DNA of 40,622 nt, taken from the NCBI GenBank assembly GCA_034437755.1, contig DAOTTV010000180.1, positions 1 through 40,622 of the forward strand, written 5' to 3'. The notes beneath the pieces are model-generated. The model was given only the letters and a program-made list of their open reading frames with translations. It was not told the DNA's origin and ran no database searches. Shown piece by piece: positions 1 through 7,951 of the stretch (position 1 is its first letter; each line of letters begins with the position of its first letter). A program made the translations under genes and the position numbers. The stretch comes from JAUZRW01 sp034437755. GTDB taxonomy: Bacteria > Chloroflexota > Anaerolineae > Aggregatilineales > Phototrophicaceae.

Positions 1-936
1 CGCCCCGTCGCACCCCAACCTGAAACGCAGGTTCTCCACGATCTACCGGATACGAACGCCACCCGATCGCTGACGCAGACCTTACAAACAGTCGTGCTAC
101 GTCCCGCTCGGCAGAACCCACTAGGCGCGATTGCGTTGGTTATCGCGCTCGTATCCTTGCTGATTATCACCCGCGTGATACAATTCGATACCTCGACCCC
201 GCCTGCTAGCATAACCACGACACCGCTCACTGTCACGGGCGCGGATAGTGTCGATAGCATGACGATGGATAACTTTTACTTCGACATGGAATTTACTGCC
301 GATGATACTTATAACCGATACTGGCAACAGTCAGTCGGCACGGCGAGTCGCCAGATACAGGATGACTTGTATGTGTTATCGAATAGCAGTCCTAGTGTGG
401 CGATGACATCCCTAGTCAATCCTGAGTACACGTATGATAACGTCAACATCACGCTAACGGGACGCTTACGTGAGTCGAGCGCGAACCCTAGCAGTGGTTA
501 TGGAATCGTCTTTCGCTATCAAGATGCTGATAATTACAACGTATTCGCGGTCGATGGCGAAAGGCGCTATAGCATCTGGGTGCGTGAGGATGGCGAATGG
601 CTTGAATTACGTGCTGGCGACGACGATTGGTCATTCGCCCCGACAGTTAACCCGATTGGCGAGCTGAACACGCTCAATCTCAACGTTTATAACAACACGC
701 TGACCGCCTATGTCAACGGGGTGCGCGTCGTCGAACTGATGGATGATACGCTGGGCGAGGGCGCGATCGGCGTTTATATGGCGACCACCCGCGACGGTGA
801 AGCGACGGTCGACATTGATCGCTATGCCGTCAGCGAAGGGATGGATCTCGATAGCTCGATGACCGGTGAGTCGGACTCCATGACGGGCGAAACGGACTCA
901 ATGACTGATGATACTGATTCGATGACGGGCGAGTGA
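1..936 (+). CDS. Membrane-anchored LamG/DUF1080-like protein, 5'-partial
   Basis: The reading frame is open to the left edge, so the true start probably lies outside; a GTG at 94 is the first start-like codon inside. The visible protein has a short polar stretch, one hydrophobic segment (IALVIALVSLLII) and then an extracytoplasmic part. The region around residues 60-245 (from the GTG) has alternating beta-strand character with motifs such as GYGIVFRYQDADNYNVFAV and LNTLNLNVYNNTLTAYVNG. These are typical of concanavalin-like LamG/DUF1080 (3-keto-disaccharide hydrolase-like) domains, which suggests glycan binding. The C-terminus is an acidic Ser/Thr/Met heptad repeat (DSMTGE). Substrate unknown; fold assignment is by pattern only. 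The cytosolic N-terminal part cannot be judged from this window. Confidence 0.6.
   Translation, partial: RPVAPQPETQVLHDLPDTNATRSLTQTLQTVVLRPARQNPLGAIALVIALVSLLIITRVIQFDTSTPPASITTTPLTVTGADSVDSMTMDNFYFDMEFTADDTYNRYWQQSVGTASRQIQDDLYVLSNSSPSVAMTSLVNPEYTYDNVNITLTGRLRESSANPSSGYGIVFRYQDADNYNVFAVDGERRYSIWVREDGEWLELRAGDDDWSFAPTVNPIGELNTLNLNVYNNTLTAYVNGVRVVELMDDTLGEGAIGVYMATTRDGEATVDIDRYAVSEGMDLDSSMTGESDSMTGETDSMTDDTDSMTGE
856..933 (+). repeat. 21-nt in-frame tandem repeat (about 3.7 copies)
   Basis: Units start near 856, 877, 898 and 919, each encoding a variant of S-M-T-G/D-E/D-S/T-D. The repeat forms the acidic C-terminal tail of the preceding protein. Copies differ at synonymous and a few non-synonymous sites, so the array is not freshly duplicated. 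Confidence 0.8.
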
Positions 937-1116
937 CACACGCCGAAAATAAGTAGCACATAAAAATTTATGCAATATATCGGGTAAACAGAGAAAAACA
1001 CGTAAGAAGTACGCGGGTGAATAAATCTAATATCTATCTTAAATAGTTACACCAGAATTCTAATTCCATTCAGTTACCTTATCCTTGTATACACAGACCA
1101 AGAAAGACAGATAACC

Positions 1117-2136
1117 GTGAAGGTCGATTTACACACCACAACGGATATTTTTGGTGCGCTCAAAAATGAGTGGAACGCATTGCTCAAGCACAGTTGTACC
1201 GATACCCCTTTCAACACATGGGAATGGCATCGGCATTGGTGGGACGCATATCATCCCGGCGCTGTGTGGGTGATGACCGTGCGCGATGATGACCAACAAT
1301 TGGTCGGCATTGCGTCGTTCTTCATCGAAACCACTGCTGACGACCGTCGTCTCGTGCATTTCATCGGGTGCGAAGATGTGACGGATTATCTCGATATTGT
1401 CGCCCACCGCGATCATCATACTGCCGTCTACGAGGCACTCGCTGACGCACTGATCGAACAGCGCGATCAATACGATGCGCTCGATTTATGTAACATCCCG
1501 CAGGACTCGCCGACGTATACGCAATTCCCGCAGTTATTGCGGGATAAAGGCTTCACGGCGATCACTCGCCGGCAGGACGTGTGTCCAGTCGTGCCCCTAC
1601 CCGCTACATTTGATGAGTACCTGCAAAGCCTCGATAAGAAGCAACGCAAAGAAGTTCAGCGTAAGTTGCGACGAGCGAAAGGGCAAGGCGACTCCCTACA
1701 GTGGTACATTGTCGATGACACGCACGACCTACACGCAGAACTCGACAAATTCTTGTTACTGATGGAATCTAGCCATCCCGAAAAGGCTGAGTTCCTGCAA
1801 GATCAGCAACACATCGATTTCTTCAAGGCGATTGTCCCCGCCGCCTATGACGCAGGTTGGCTCCAGTTGAATATCTTAGAAGTAGCGGGTGATCCGGTCG
1901 CCGCTTATCTGAACTTTGATTACAACAACAAAGTGTTGATCTATAACTCAGGCTTAGAACCGCACAAAGCCGCCGCTCTCAGCCCCGGCATCGTCCTGTT
2001 GGCATATAACATCCAACATGCGATCGACCAACAGCGTGATGTGGTCGACTTTTTGCGTGGGGATGAACGTTACAAATATCTAATGGGTGGGCAAGATACA
2101 GAAATCTTTAACTTGCAAGCACACTACAGTGTATAA
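1117..2136 (+). CDS. FemAB/BioF2-like GNAT acetyltransferase family protein
   Basis: 339 aa with a GTG start at 1117. The N-terminus carries the family hallmark of an aromatic-rich segment (FNTWEWHRHWWDAY). The C-terminal half holds the GNAT-like core: a basic helix (DKKQRKEVQRKLRRA), LQLNILEVAGDPVAAYLNFDY, and a closing DFLRGDERYKYLMGG. That layout matches the BioF2-like acetyltransferase family (Acetyltransf_6), which acts in peptidoglycan cross-bridge or exopolysaccharide/capsule biosynthesis. The next gene, 64 bp downstream on the same strand, is a GT4 glycosyltransferase, consistent with an envelope-glycan role. The acceptor cannot be read from sequence. No signal peptide or membrane segment is visible. 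Confidence 0.75.
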   Translation: MKVDLHTTTDIFGALKNEWNALLKHSCTDTPFNTWEWHRHWWDAYHPGAVWVMTVRDDDQQLVGIASFFIETTADDRRLVHFIGCEDVTDYLDIVAHRDHHTAVYEALADALIEQRDQYDALDLCNIPQDSPTYTQFPQLLRDKGFTAITRRQDVCPVVPLPATFDEYLQSLDKKQRKEVQRKLRRAKGQGDSLQWYIVDDTHDLHAELDKFLLLMESSHPEKAEFLQDQQHIDFFKAIVPAAYDAGWLQLNILEVAGDPVAAYLNFDYNNKVLIYNSGLEPHKAAALSPGIVLLAYNIQHAIDQQRDVVDFLRGDERYKYLMGGQDTEIFNLQAHYSV

Positions 2137-2200
2137 TGACGACGGTCGGACACACACACCTATCTCATCGCGACGCAATCATACGACCAGGTGATACATC

Positions 2201-3466
2201 ATGAGCATAAATCGCATTGCAATTCTCAGCGTGCATACCAGCCCGCTCGCACCGATGGGCGGCAAAAAAACTGGCGGCATGAATGTCTACATCCGTGAAC
2301 TGGCATACGAACTCGGACAGCGCGGGTATCAGGTTGATATTTTCACACGGCGCAATCATCCGTCAGAGCCGCAGATTGATCATGGCATCGGCGCTAACGT
2401 GCGCGTGATCTATGTCGAAGCCGGGCCCGTGATGGCGCTCGCGCCCGACGAGATCTATCCGTATTTGTCGCAATTTGTAGCGCGGGTGATGGCTTTCGCC
2501 GCTCGCCAGAACATCGGCTATGACATTGTTTACAGTCACTACTGGTTGAGTGGATGGGTCGCGCAGAAGCTCAAAGAGGCGTGGGGCGTGCCGTTCGTGC
2601 AAATGTTCCATACGCTGGGGCGGATGAAACAACGCATCTTATCGCATGAGAACATCTTCCCTGACCAGCGCATCCAGACGGAGACCATAGTTATGGATTG
2701 GGCAGATGGTATCATCGCCGCCACGCCAGCAGAATACTCGCAGTTGTTATGGCTGTATCGTGCGAAGCGACGCAAAATCGACATTGTGCCGCCAGGGGTC
2801 AATCCGCAGCGCTTTCACCCCGTGTCCGAAGCTGATGCGAAAGCTCGCGTCAACTTTGATCCCGATAAACGCTACTTGCTGTTCGTGGGGCGCATTGAAC
2901 CGTTAAAAGCGGTCGATACCGTCATTCAAGCATTGGGCGAGATCAAGCAGCGTGATCCTGATCGCCTGCAACCGATACGCTTCGCTGTCATCGGCGGTAA
3001 TCCGTCCGATCAGCACGATGCGGAGATGATGCGTTTGCAAGCCCTGACGCGCGATCTTGGGCTTGAAGATGTTGTCCTGTTCTTAGGTGCGAAGGATCAG
3101 ACCGCATTGCCTGATTATTACGCTGCCGCCGTCGCTGTCATCATGCCCTCGGATTATGAATCGTTTGGGATGGTGGCATTAGAAGCGATGGCGATGGGAA
3201 CGCCTGTCATCGCGTCGAACGTGGGCGGGTTATCGTATTTGGTCAAAGATAATGAAACCGGCTATCATGTGCCTGTGCGCGAGCCGCAGGCGCTCGCAAC
3301 CGCGATCTTGACTATCGTCCACGACGACGACCGCCGCTATCAATTGGGGCAAAATGCGGCACAGCTTGCCCATCAGTATGCGTGGGCGATAATCGCCGAC
3401 CGCTTGCTCACGATATTCGCTGATATACGTCGCAAACGGTCGCGGCAGACGGTATACTCGATCTAA
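2201..3466 (+). CDS. GT4 family glycosyltransferase, MshA-like
   Basis: 421 aa, ATG preceded by an AGGTGA-type ribosome site. The N-terminal Rossmann domain begins IAILSVHTSPLAPMGGKKTG then GMNVYIRELAYELGQRGYQV, close to MshA and sucrose-phosphate-synthase-like GT4 enzymes. The C-terminal domain has the sugar-nucleotide signature (LLFVGRIEPLKAVDTVIQAL; MPSDYESFGMVALEAMAMGT; the E-x7-E motif). MshA transfers GlcNAc to inositol 3-phosphate; an inositol-3-phosphate synthase lies 20 kb away in this window, but no mshB, mshC or mshD homologue is seen, so mycothiol synthesis is not supported. Another retaining GT4 role in envelope glycans is equally possible. The stop codon overlaps the stop of the convergent gene. 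Confidence 0.8.
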   Translation: MSINRIAILSVHTSPLAPMGGKKTGGMNVYIRELAYELGQRGYQVDIFTRRNHPSEPQIDHGIGANVRVIYVEAGPVMALAPDEIYPYLSQFVARVMAFAARQNIGYDIVYSHYWLSGWVAQKLKEAWGVPFVQMFHTLGRMKQRILSHENIFPDQRIQTETIVMDWADGIIAATPAEYSQLLWLYRAKRRKIDIVPPGVNPQRFHPVSEADAKARVNFDPDKRYLLFVGRIEPLKAVDTVIQALGEIKQRDPDRLQPIRFAVIGGNPSDQHDAEMMRLQALTRDLGLEDVVLFLGAKDQTALPDYYAAAVAVIMPSDYESFGMVALEAMAMGTPVIASNVGGLSYLVKDNETGYHVPVREPQALATAILTIVHDDDRRYQLGQNAAQLAHQYAWAIIADRLLTIFADIRRKRSRQTVYSI

Positions 3467-3804
3467 CCCCCGTAAGAGTTGGGGGTGTCGCTGACGGTGG
3501 CATCTACATACGGATCATCTTCCATGATGTCCACCGCGTCATCTTCATCTAGTAGGCGTTGTCCTTTGTGGTACAGCGTATCGTTGAAACCGTCATAGCG
3601 ATAACGCCGATTGACCCAGCTTGCTTTGCCCTGTGGGTCGGCGTGTGGATGCAAAAACACGACGTTGAACTGCACCGCTTCTTCCTCAAGCAAGACTTTT
3701 TGATCGACAATCCATACTGGAGCGTACTGCTCAAGATGCGGGATAGTCTTTTGGTCGCGTTTTGCGAGCAACTCGCTCGTTGTATTTGTGCTGATATGCG
3801 CCAT
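3463..3804 (-). CDS. Hypothetical protein, 113 aa
   Basis: I do not recognise this protein. The reading frame runs back to 3969, but the segment upstream of 3804 looks non-coding, so I chose the ATG at 3804 (starts MAHISTNTTSELLAKRDQ). A purine-rich AGAGAG stretch lies upstream. The protein is soluble, with no signal or membrane helix. Its middle (YAPVWIVDQKVLLEEEAVQF) looks like a small beta-rich domain and its tail is very acidic (LLDEDDAVDIMEDDPYVDA). It is convergent with the GT4 gene and shares the bases CTAA with it, so the two stop codons overlap on opposite strands. Confidence 0.55.
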   Translation of the reverse strand: MAHISTNTTSELLAKRDQKTIPHLEQYAPVWIVDQKVLLEEEAVQFNVVFLHPHADPQGKASWVNRRYRYDGFNDTLYHKGQRLLDEDDAVDIMEDDPYVDATVSDTPNSYGG

Positions 3805-3982
3805 ATATTTTTTCTCTCTACTAAACACCATGACAACGCCCGCTAGCGTATCATGATGAGCTATAGGTGAGTACCATCGCATTGTAGCCCACACAACCCA
3901 CAATCGACAAGCAAACATTTTCAAGTCGATGAGTCCTGAGTACACTAGGACTATGACAAATGCTGACATATGAGATGAGGCA

Positions 3983-5860
3983 ATGATGGGATTACGGTGG
4001 TGCTTGGCTTTGATGATGATCTGGGGTCTATCTGTGGGGGTATCGGCACAGGATGCGGTGACTGCCGAAATTGTACGATTGGCGAATCAAGAACGTGCGC
4101 GCATCGGTGCGCCACCGCTCACCAGCAATCCGCTGTTGGTGCAGGCGGCGCAACGTCATAGCGATGATATGGCGGCGACCGAGACGATGTCACACCTTGG
4201 CTCGGATAACTCGCAATTCTGGGAGCGCATCCAGGCGACGGGTTATACGCTGGCGACAGGTGGCGAGAACGTCCTCTATCGCTTTGATCGTGATGCCGCC
4301 GCCGCATATCAGCAATGGTATAATAGCCAAGGACACCGCGAGAATATGCTGAATCCTGATTACCTAGAAGTCGGTGTGGCGTATGCTCAGGGGGCAGACG
4401 GCGCGTACTACTTCACGATGGTTTTAGCGACTCAACCCGGCGCGACCCCGCCTACCTCAGCACCGGTCGTCAATACACCACCAGCGACCAACACGCCACC
4501 ACCGACGGCGATCCCGCCATCGCCCACTGTGCGCCCGACAGACATCGCACTGGCGACGGTCATCGCACCACTGCCGACCAATACCAGCCCGCCTAACGTC
4601 GCGATTACTATCCCGACCAGCACGCCCACCGAGACCGTCGCGCCAGATATTCGCCTGACCTATGATGACCGCACGCTCAACTTGCTCAACGTGTCGGGGC
4701 GGTCGCTCGATATATCGACGCTGATTTTTGAGAGCGATGTGGGCACGATGCCGGCTGAGTTGTGGGATAACGAATATCTGACCCAACCGCTATACGATTT
4801 CACGGCGGGTGATTGCGTACAAGTCTGGGGCTTGGAAACAGCCTTCATCTCCAAAGCCGACGACTGCCAGATACGTCACGCGTGGATTGTCGTCAACGAG
4901 CGGGCAACGTTCTGGCGGGATGCTGAGCGTTTTATCGTGCGCGATGGCACGACTCCTGTCGGTGTGTGTGATGTCGCACAGGGAGCGTGTGACATCAACT
5001 TATCGACTACGGTCGCCGTGCCAGCCACGACCGACTCCTCTTCTGCCAGCACAGCAACGCCCGACTTGCGCTTGATCTACGATACGCGCTCGTTTGCGCT
5101 GGTTAATGTGTCGGGTCGGGCGCTCAACCTGACGGGCATCCGTTTCACCAGTGAAAGCGGAGACTTACCGATTGAAAATTGGGATAACGGCTACCTATCG
5201 CAACCGCTTGATCGTTTCACGGCGGGGGATTGCCTACAGGCATGGGGTACAGAGATAACCGGTCAATTGCCAGCCCCAGCAAGCTGTAACATCCGCCATG
5301 CGTGGATGATCACCAACGATAGCCGCGACTTCTGGCGCGATGCTACGTCGTTTACGGTTGCACGCGATGGCACACGCCTCGCCACCTGTGACGTGCGTCA
5401 GGGGATTTGCAATGTCTCGCTGACGGCGAATTTCGGTCAGGTGCAGTCCCCGGCAGTGGCGAACACCACCACGCCGCAGGACAATCAGGCGACTGCCGAT
5501 ATGCGGTTGCTCTTATCGCAGACAGGCTTCACGTTGATGAACACGTCTGGTCGTACGCTGGATTTAACCGGTTTAGCATTCGAGAGCGATGGCGGGGTAT
5601 TCGTCGCATCGCGCTGGAACATTCCGGCTTTATCGCGTCCGCTTAACGCTTTTCCGGCGGGGGATTGTTTGCAGGTCTGGCAGGTGAACGGCAGTTACGG
5701 CGATGTCCCGGCAGATTGCCAGACGCGCCATGCGTGGGTTGCTGTCGCGGCAGATAGCCAATTCTGGCTGAACGCCAACGTATTTCGGGTACGGCAGGGC
5801 GCGACTGTCCTCGCGACGTGCGAAACGCGCGCGCCGTTCTGCAACTTCGACCTGCCGTAG
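3983..5860 (+). CDS. Secreted CAP-domain (SCP/PR1-like) protein with three C-terminal repeats
   Basis: 625 aa. Residues 1-22 form a signal peptide ending at VSAQ. Residues about 25-150 are a CAP domain: LANQERARIGAPPL, then the HSDDMAATETMSHLG His/Glu region, GENV, and GHRENMLNPDYLEVGVAYA. A Pro/Thr-rich linker follows (about 152-220). Three repeats of about 115 residues then occur (roughly 222-335, 360-475, 505-622). Each begins D-[ILM]-R-L, has an N-x-S-G-R-[ST/A]-L strand, W-x-x-x-x-[LY] and F-x-A-G-D-C, and ends with a cysteine pair, so each carries about four Cys that could form two disulphides. The repeats resemble lamin-tail-like extracellular beta domains but I cannot name the family. 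ATG 3983 is preceded by GAGG. Role probably cell-surface binding; unproven. Confidence 0.75.
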   Translation: MMGLRWCLALMMIWGLSVGVSAQDAVTAEIVRLANQERARIGAPPLTSNPLLVQAAQRHSDDMAATETMSHLGSDNSQFWERIQATGYTLATGGENVLYRFDRDAAAAYQQWYNSQGHRENMLNPDYLEVGVAYAQGADGAYYFTMVLATQPGATPPTSAPVVNTPPATNTPPPTAIPPSPTVRPTDIALATVIAPLPTNTSPPNVAITIPTSTPTETVAPDIRLTYDDRTLNLLNVSGRSLDISTLIFESDVGTMPAELWDNEYLTQPLYDFTAGDCVQVWGLETAFISKADDCQIRHAWIVVNERATFWRDAERFIVRDGTTPVGVCDVAQGACDINLSTTVAVPATTDSSSASTATPDLRLIYDTRSFALVNVSGRALNLTGIRFTSESGDLPIENWDNGYLSQPLDRFTAGDCLQAWGTEITGQLPAPASCNIRHAWMITNDSRDFWRDATSFTVARDGTRLATCDVRQGICNVSLTANFGQVQSPAVANTTTPQDNQATADMRLLLSQTGFTLMNTSGRTLDLTGLAFESDGGVFVASRWNIPALSRPLNAFPAGDCLQVWQVNGSYGDVPADCQTRHAWVAVAADSQFWLNANVFRVRQGATVLATCETRAPFCNFDLP

Positions 5861-5874
5861 CCCGCGTGTAGGTC

Positions 5875-6168
5875 TTATACGTCTTGGTCTTTATCGCCGG
5901 TATTCACGGTGCGCTTCAGGATTTCGCCATAGATGAAGTAAATGATAACCATCGCAATCGCTACGATAACGGTGGCGGTCAGCGCGAAGGGCAAGCCATC
6001 CAGCAAGGTTGGCTTATCTTGCGCTGGGATGAAATCAATATTACGAAAATACGCCCACGGGGCGATCAAGCTAATGACGAACGTGACGACGGTAATCACC
6101 GCGAGACCATAACGAAATAAACGCAGACGAGCTTTGATGTCGCTTGGATCAAGAAACTGGATATTCAT
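5875..6168 (-). CDS. Small two-helix membrane protein
   Basis: 97 aa with ATG at 6168, chosen because an AGGGAGAGG ribosome site sits just upstream; an in-frame ATG at 6213 lacks one. Two membrane segments are visible: LAVITVVTFVISLIAPWAYF and FALTATVIVAIAMVIIYFIY. A polar loop between them (RNIDFIPAQDKPTLLDG) and a charged C-terminus (LKRTVNTGDKDQDV) complete it. I do not recognise a family. It is convergent with the CAP-domain gene, 14 bp from that gene's stop. Confidence 0.6.
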   Translation of the reverse strand: MNIQFLDPSDIKARLRLFRYGLAVITVVTFVISLIAPWAYFRNIDFIPAQDKPTLLDGLPFALTATVIVAIAMVIIYFIYGEILKRTVNTGDKDQDV

Positions 6169-6336
6169 CGCGAACTGCCTCTCCCTCTGTTCAATGTGGC
6201 AACGTTGAATCAAATATAGCCTGAAACGAGACAGACGACAAACAAGGTTTGTATCAAAATCGTCACAACACGACTGATATGCCTATCGGCGCATTGGTCA
6301 TTGCAAAATAATACGAGACGCGCTACCATCAACATC

Positions 6337-6423
6337 ATGATACGATTGATACACATCCGCAACCGTCGTAGCCGTCGTCGCCTGACTGATAGTTGGGTGT
6401 TTGGTGGTGGTTGCGTAGGATAG
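6337..6423 (+). CDS. Arginine-rich leader peptide of the argGH attenuator (28 aa)
   Basis: A 28-codon ORF begins MIRLIHIRNRRSRRRL and ends at TAG 6421-6423. Seven of the first 15 residues are Arg, five of them within residues 10-15. It sits upstream of an intrinsic terminator and then argG. Overlapping complementary segments allow mutually exclusive 1:2, 2:3 and 3:4 pairings (see the attenuator entry). This is the layout of amino-acid biosynthetic attenuators, here with Arg as the sensed amino acid. No strong Shine-Dalgarno is obvious before the ATG, which is the main weakness. Too short to be scored by ordinary gene finders. Confidence 0.75.
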   Translation: MIRLIHIRNRRSRRRLTDSWVFGGGCVG

Positions 6424-6487
6424 TATCGATCACGACAGCCAGATTAAAAATCACCAAGCCCTGACTCCTCGTGAGCGGGGTTTTTTT
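6358..6487 (+). promoter_or_regulatory. Ribosome-mediated transcription attenuator of argGH
   Basis: Segment 1 (6358-6369, CGCAACCGTCGT, inside the Arg codons) can pair over 12 bp, four of them G-U, with segment 2 (6404-6415, GTGGTGGTTGCG). Segment 2 can instead use 6399-6408 (GTTTGGTGGT) to pair over 10 bp with segment 3 (6450-6459, ATCACCAAGC), an antiterminator. Segment 3 overlaps the left arm of the terminator at 6456-6487. A ribosome stalled on Arg codons would mask segment 1, free segment 2 and open the terminator; rapid translation would favour termination. Pairings were found by eye; energies were not computed. Confidence 0.72.
6456..6487 (+). terminator. Intrinsic terminator of the argGH leader
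   Basis: The stem pairs CCCTG (6459-6463) with CGGGG (6476-6480), has one bulged A, then CTC (6465-6467) with GAG (6473-6475), around a CTCGT loop. It can extend by AAG against the first T residues. Seven T follow at 6481-6487. Confidence 0.8.
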
Positions 6488-6595
6488 GTTGCACTCTGCA
6501 CAGTCGGGTCTGGTGCAATCTACAAACGTGTTTAACTGGCTCGTCCATTACGATAGATAGCATTGATGAACACCACACAAGGAGTACAATCCACC

Positions 6596-7855
6596 ATGTC
6601 TGATATTAAAAAGGTCGTACTGGCGTACAGTGGCGGCTTGGATACCTCGGTCATTGTCCCGTGGTTGAAGAACAACTACGGCAACTGTGACGTGATCTGC
6701 TTCACTGCTGATCTCGGTCAGGAAGAAGAATTAGATGGTCTGCCCGAAAAGGCGAAAGCCTCCGGCGCGAGCAACATCTACATCAAAGACCTGCGCGAAG
6801 AGTTCCTCACCGATTATGTCATGCCTACGTTGCAGGCAGGCGCGGTATATGAGCGCGAGTATCTGCTCGGTACGTCGTTCGCCCGTCCCTTGATTGCCAA
6901 GCATATGGTCGAAGTGGCAGAAGCCGAAGGCGCAGATGCGGTCTCACACGGGTGTACTGGCAAAGGCAACGATCAAGTCCGCTTCGAGTTGACCTTCATG
7001 GCGCTTAATCCGAAACTCAAAGTGATTGCCCCGTGGCGCGAATGGGATATTCGTAGCCGAAAAGATGCCCTCGCCTATGCGACTGAATTCAATATTCCCG
7101 TCTCGCATACGGAGAAGGACATCTATAGTCGCGATCGTAACATCTTCCATCTATCGCATGAAGGCGGCTTGTTAGAAGACCCATGGAACGAACCCGAATC
7201 GAGCATGTATCAGCTGACAGTGAGTCCTGAAGATGCACCCGATGAACCGGAATATGTCGAACTCAACTTCGAGAAAGGCTATCCCACCCGTTTGAACGGC
7301 GAAGAGAAATCCATCGTTGATATTTTCAACGAGCTGAATCAGCTGGGCAGTCGCCACGCGATCGGGCGCATTGACATTGTAGAAAATCGTCTCGTCGGCA
7401 TGAAGAGTCGCGGCGTGTATGAAACACCTGCCGGCACTATCATCCGTCGCGCACATCAAGCCCTTGAGAGCATCTGCCTTGATAAGTATACCATGGGCTA
7501 TAAAGATCAAGTGGCTGTCAAATATGCCGAGTTGGTTTATAACGGCATGTGGTTCAACCACCTGCGCGAAGCCCTCGACGCTTTTGTGCGCGTTACACAG
7601 GAGACCGTCACCGGAACAGTGCGCCTCAAGCTCTATAAGGGTAATCTGATCATCGCCGGTCGTAAAAGCCCTTATAGCCTTTATCGTGAGGATTATGCGT
7701 CGTTTGGTGAAGAAGATGTCTACAATCAAGAGGATGCGGCGGGCTTCATCCAGTTGTTCGGCTTGCCGCTGAAGGTCGATGCTCTGCTGGATATTGAAGG
7801 CACTGGTGAAACACGCTATCGTAGACCTGATTACAGCAAGTTCAAACGTGACTAA
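6596..7855 (+). CDS. argG: Argininosuccinate synthase
   Basis: 419 aa from ATG 6596, giving the canonical N-terminus MSDIKKVVLAYSGGLDTSV; AAGGAG lies 11 bases upstream. TTG 6563 and ATG 6566 are in frame but would add an atypical extension. The enzyme condenses citrulline and aspartate using ATP, the penultimate step of arginine synthesis. Visible motifs are the PP-loop AYSGGLDTSV, SHGCTGKGNDQVRFE, and the substrate-binding segment around SRDRNIFHLSHEGG. Length and motifs are full and intact. It follows the Arg attenuator by about 110 bp and precedes argH, with a further hairpin and T-run between the two. Confidence 0.96.
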   Translation: MSDIKKVVLAYSGGLDTSVIVPWLKNNYGNCDVICFTADLGQEEELDGLPEKAKASGASNIYIKDLREEFLTDYVMPTLQAGAVYEREYLLGTSFARPLIAKHMVEVAEAEGADAVSHGCTGKGNDQVRFELTFMALNPKLKVIAPWREWDIRSRKDALAYATEFNIPVSHTEKDIYSRDRNIFHLSHEGGLLEDPWNEPESSMYQLTVSPEDAPDEPEYVELNFEKGYPTRLNGEEKSIVDIFNELNQLGSRHAIGRIDIVENRLVGMKSRGVYETPAGTIIRRAHQALESICLDKYTMGYKDQVAVKYAELVYNGMWFNHLREALDAFVRVTQETVTGTVRLKLYKGNLIIAGRKSPYSLYREDYASFGEEDVYNQEDAAGFIQLFGLPLKVDALLDIEGTGETRYRRPDYSKFKRD

Positions 7856-7866
7856 GGACGACATAG

Positions 7867-7919
7867 GGATTGTCGCCGGATAGCATGTCTGTCAGATAGC
7901 GTCCGGCGTGATCCTTTTT
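7867..7919 (+). terminator. Hairpin with T-run between argG and argH
   Basis: CGCCGGAT (7874-7881) pairs with GTCCGGCG (7901-7908), 8 bp including one G-U. An outer GGAT/ATCC pairing (7867-7870 with 7911-7914) follows across a small internal loop, and TTTTT at 7915-7919 comes directly after. It looks like an intrinsic terminator inside the argGH operon and could lower argH expression relative to argG, or allow independent argH expression. Confidence 0.6.
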
Positions 7920-7951
7920 ACCGCATATTACACCGAGGAGAGAGACGATTT

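Noticed and set aside
7172..7864. 230-aa open frame on minus, opposite argG
   Set aside because: Antisense shadow produced by codon bias in argG; no supporting signals.
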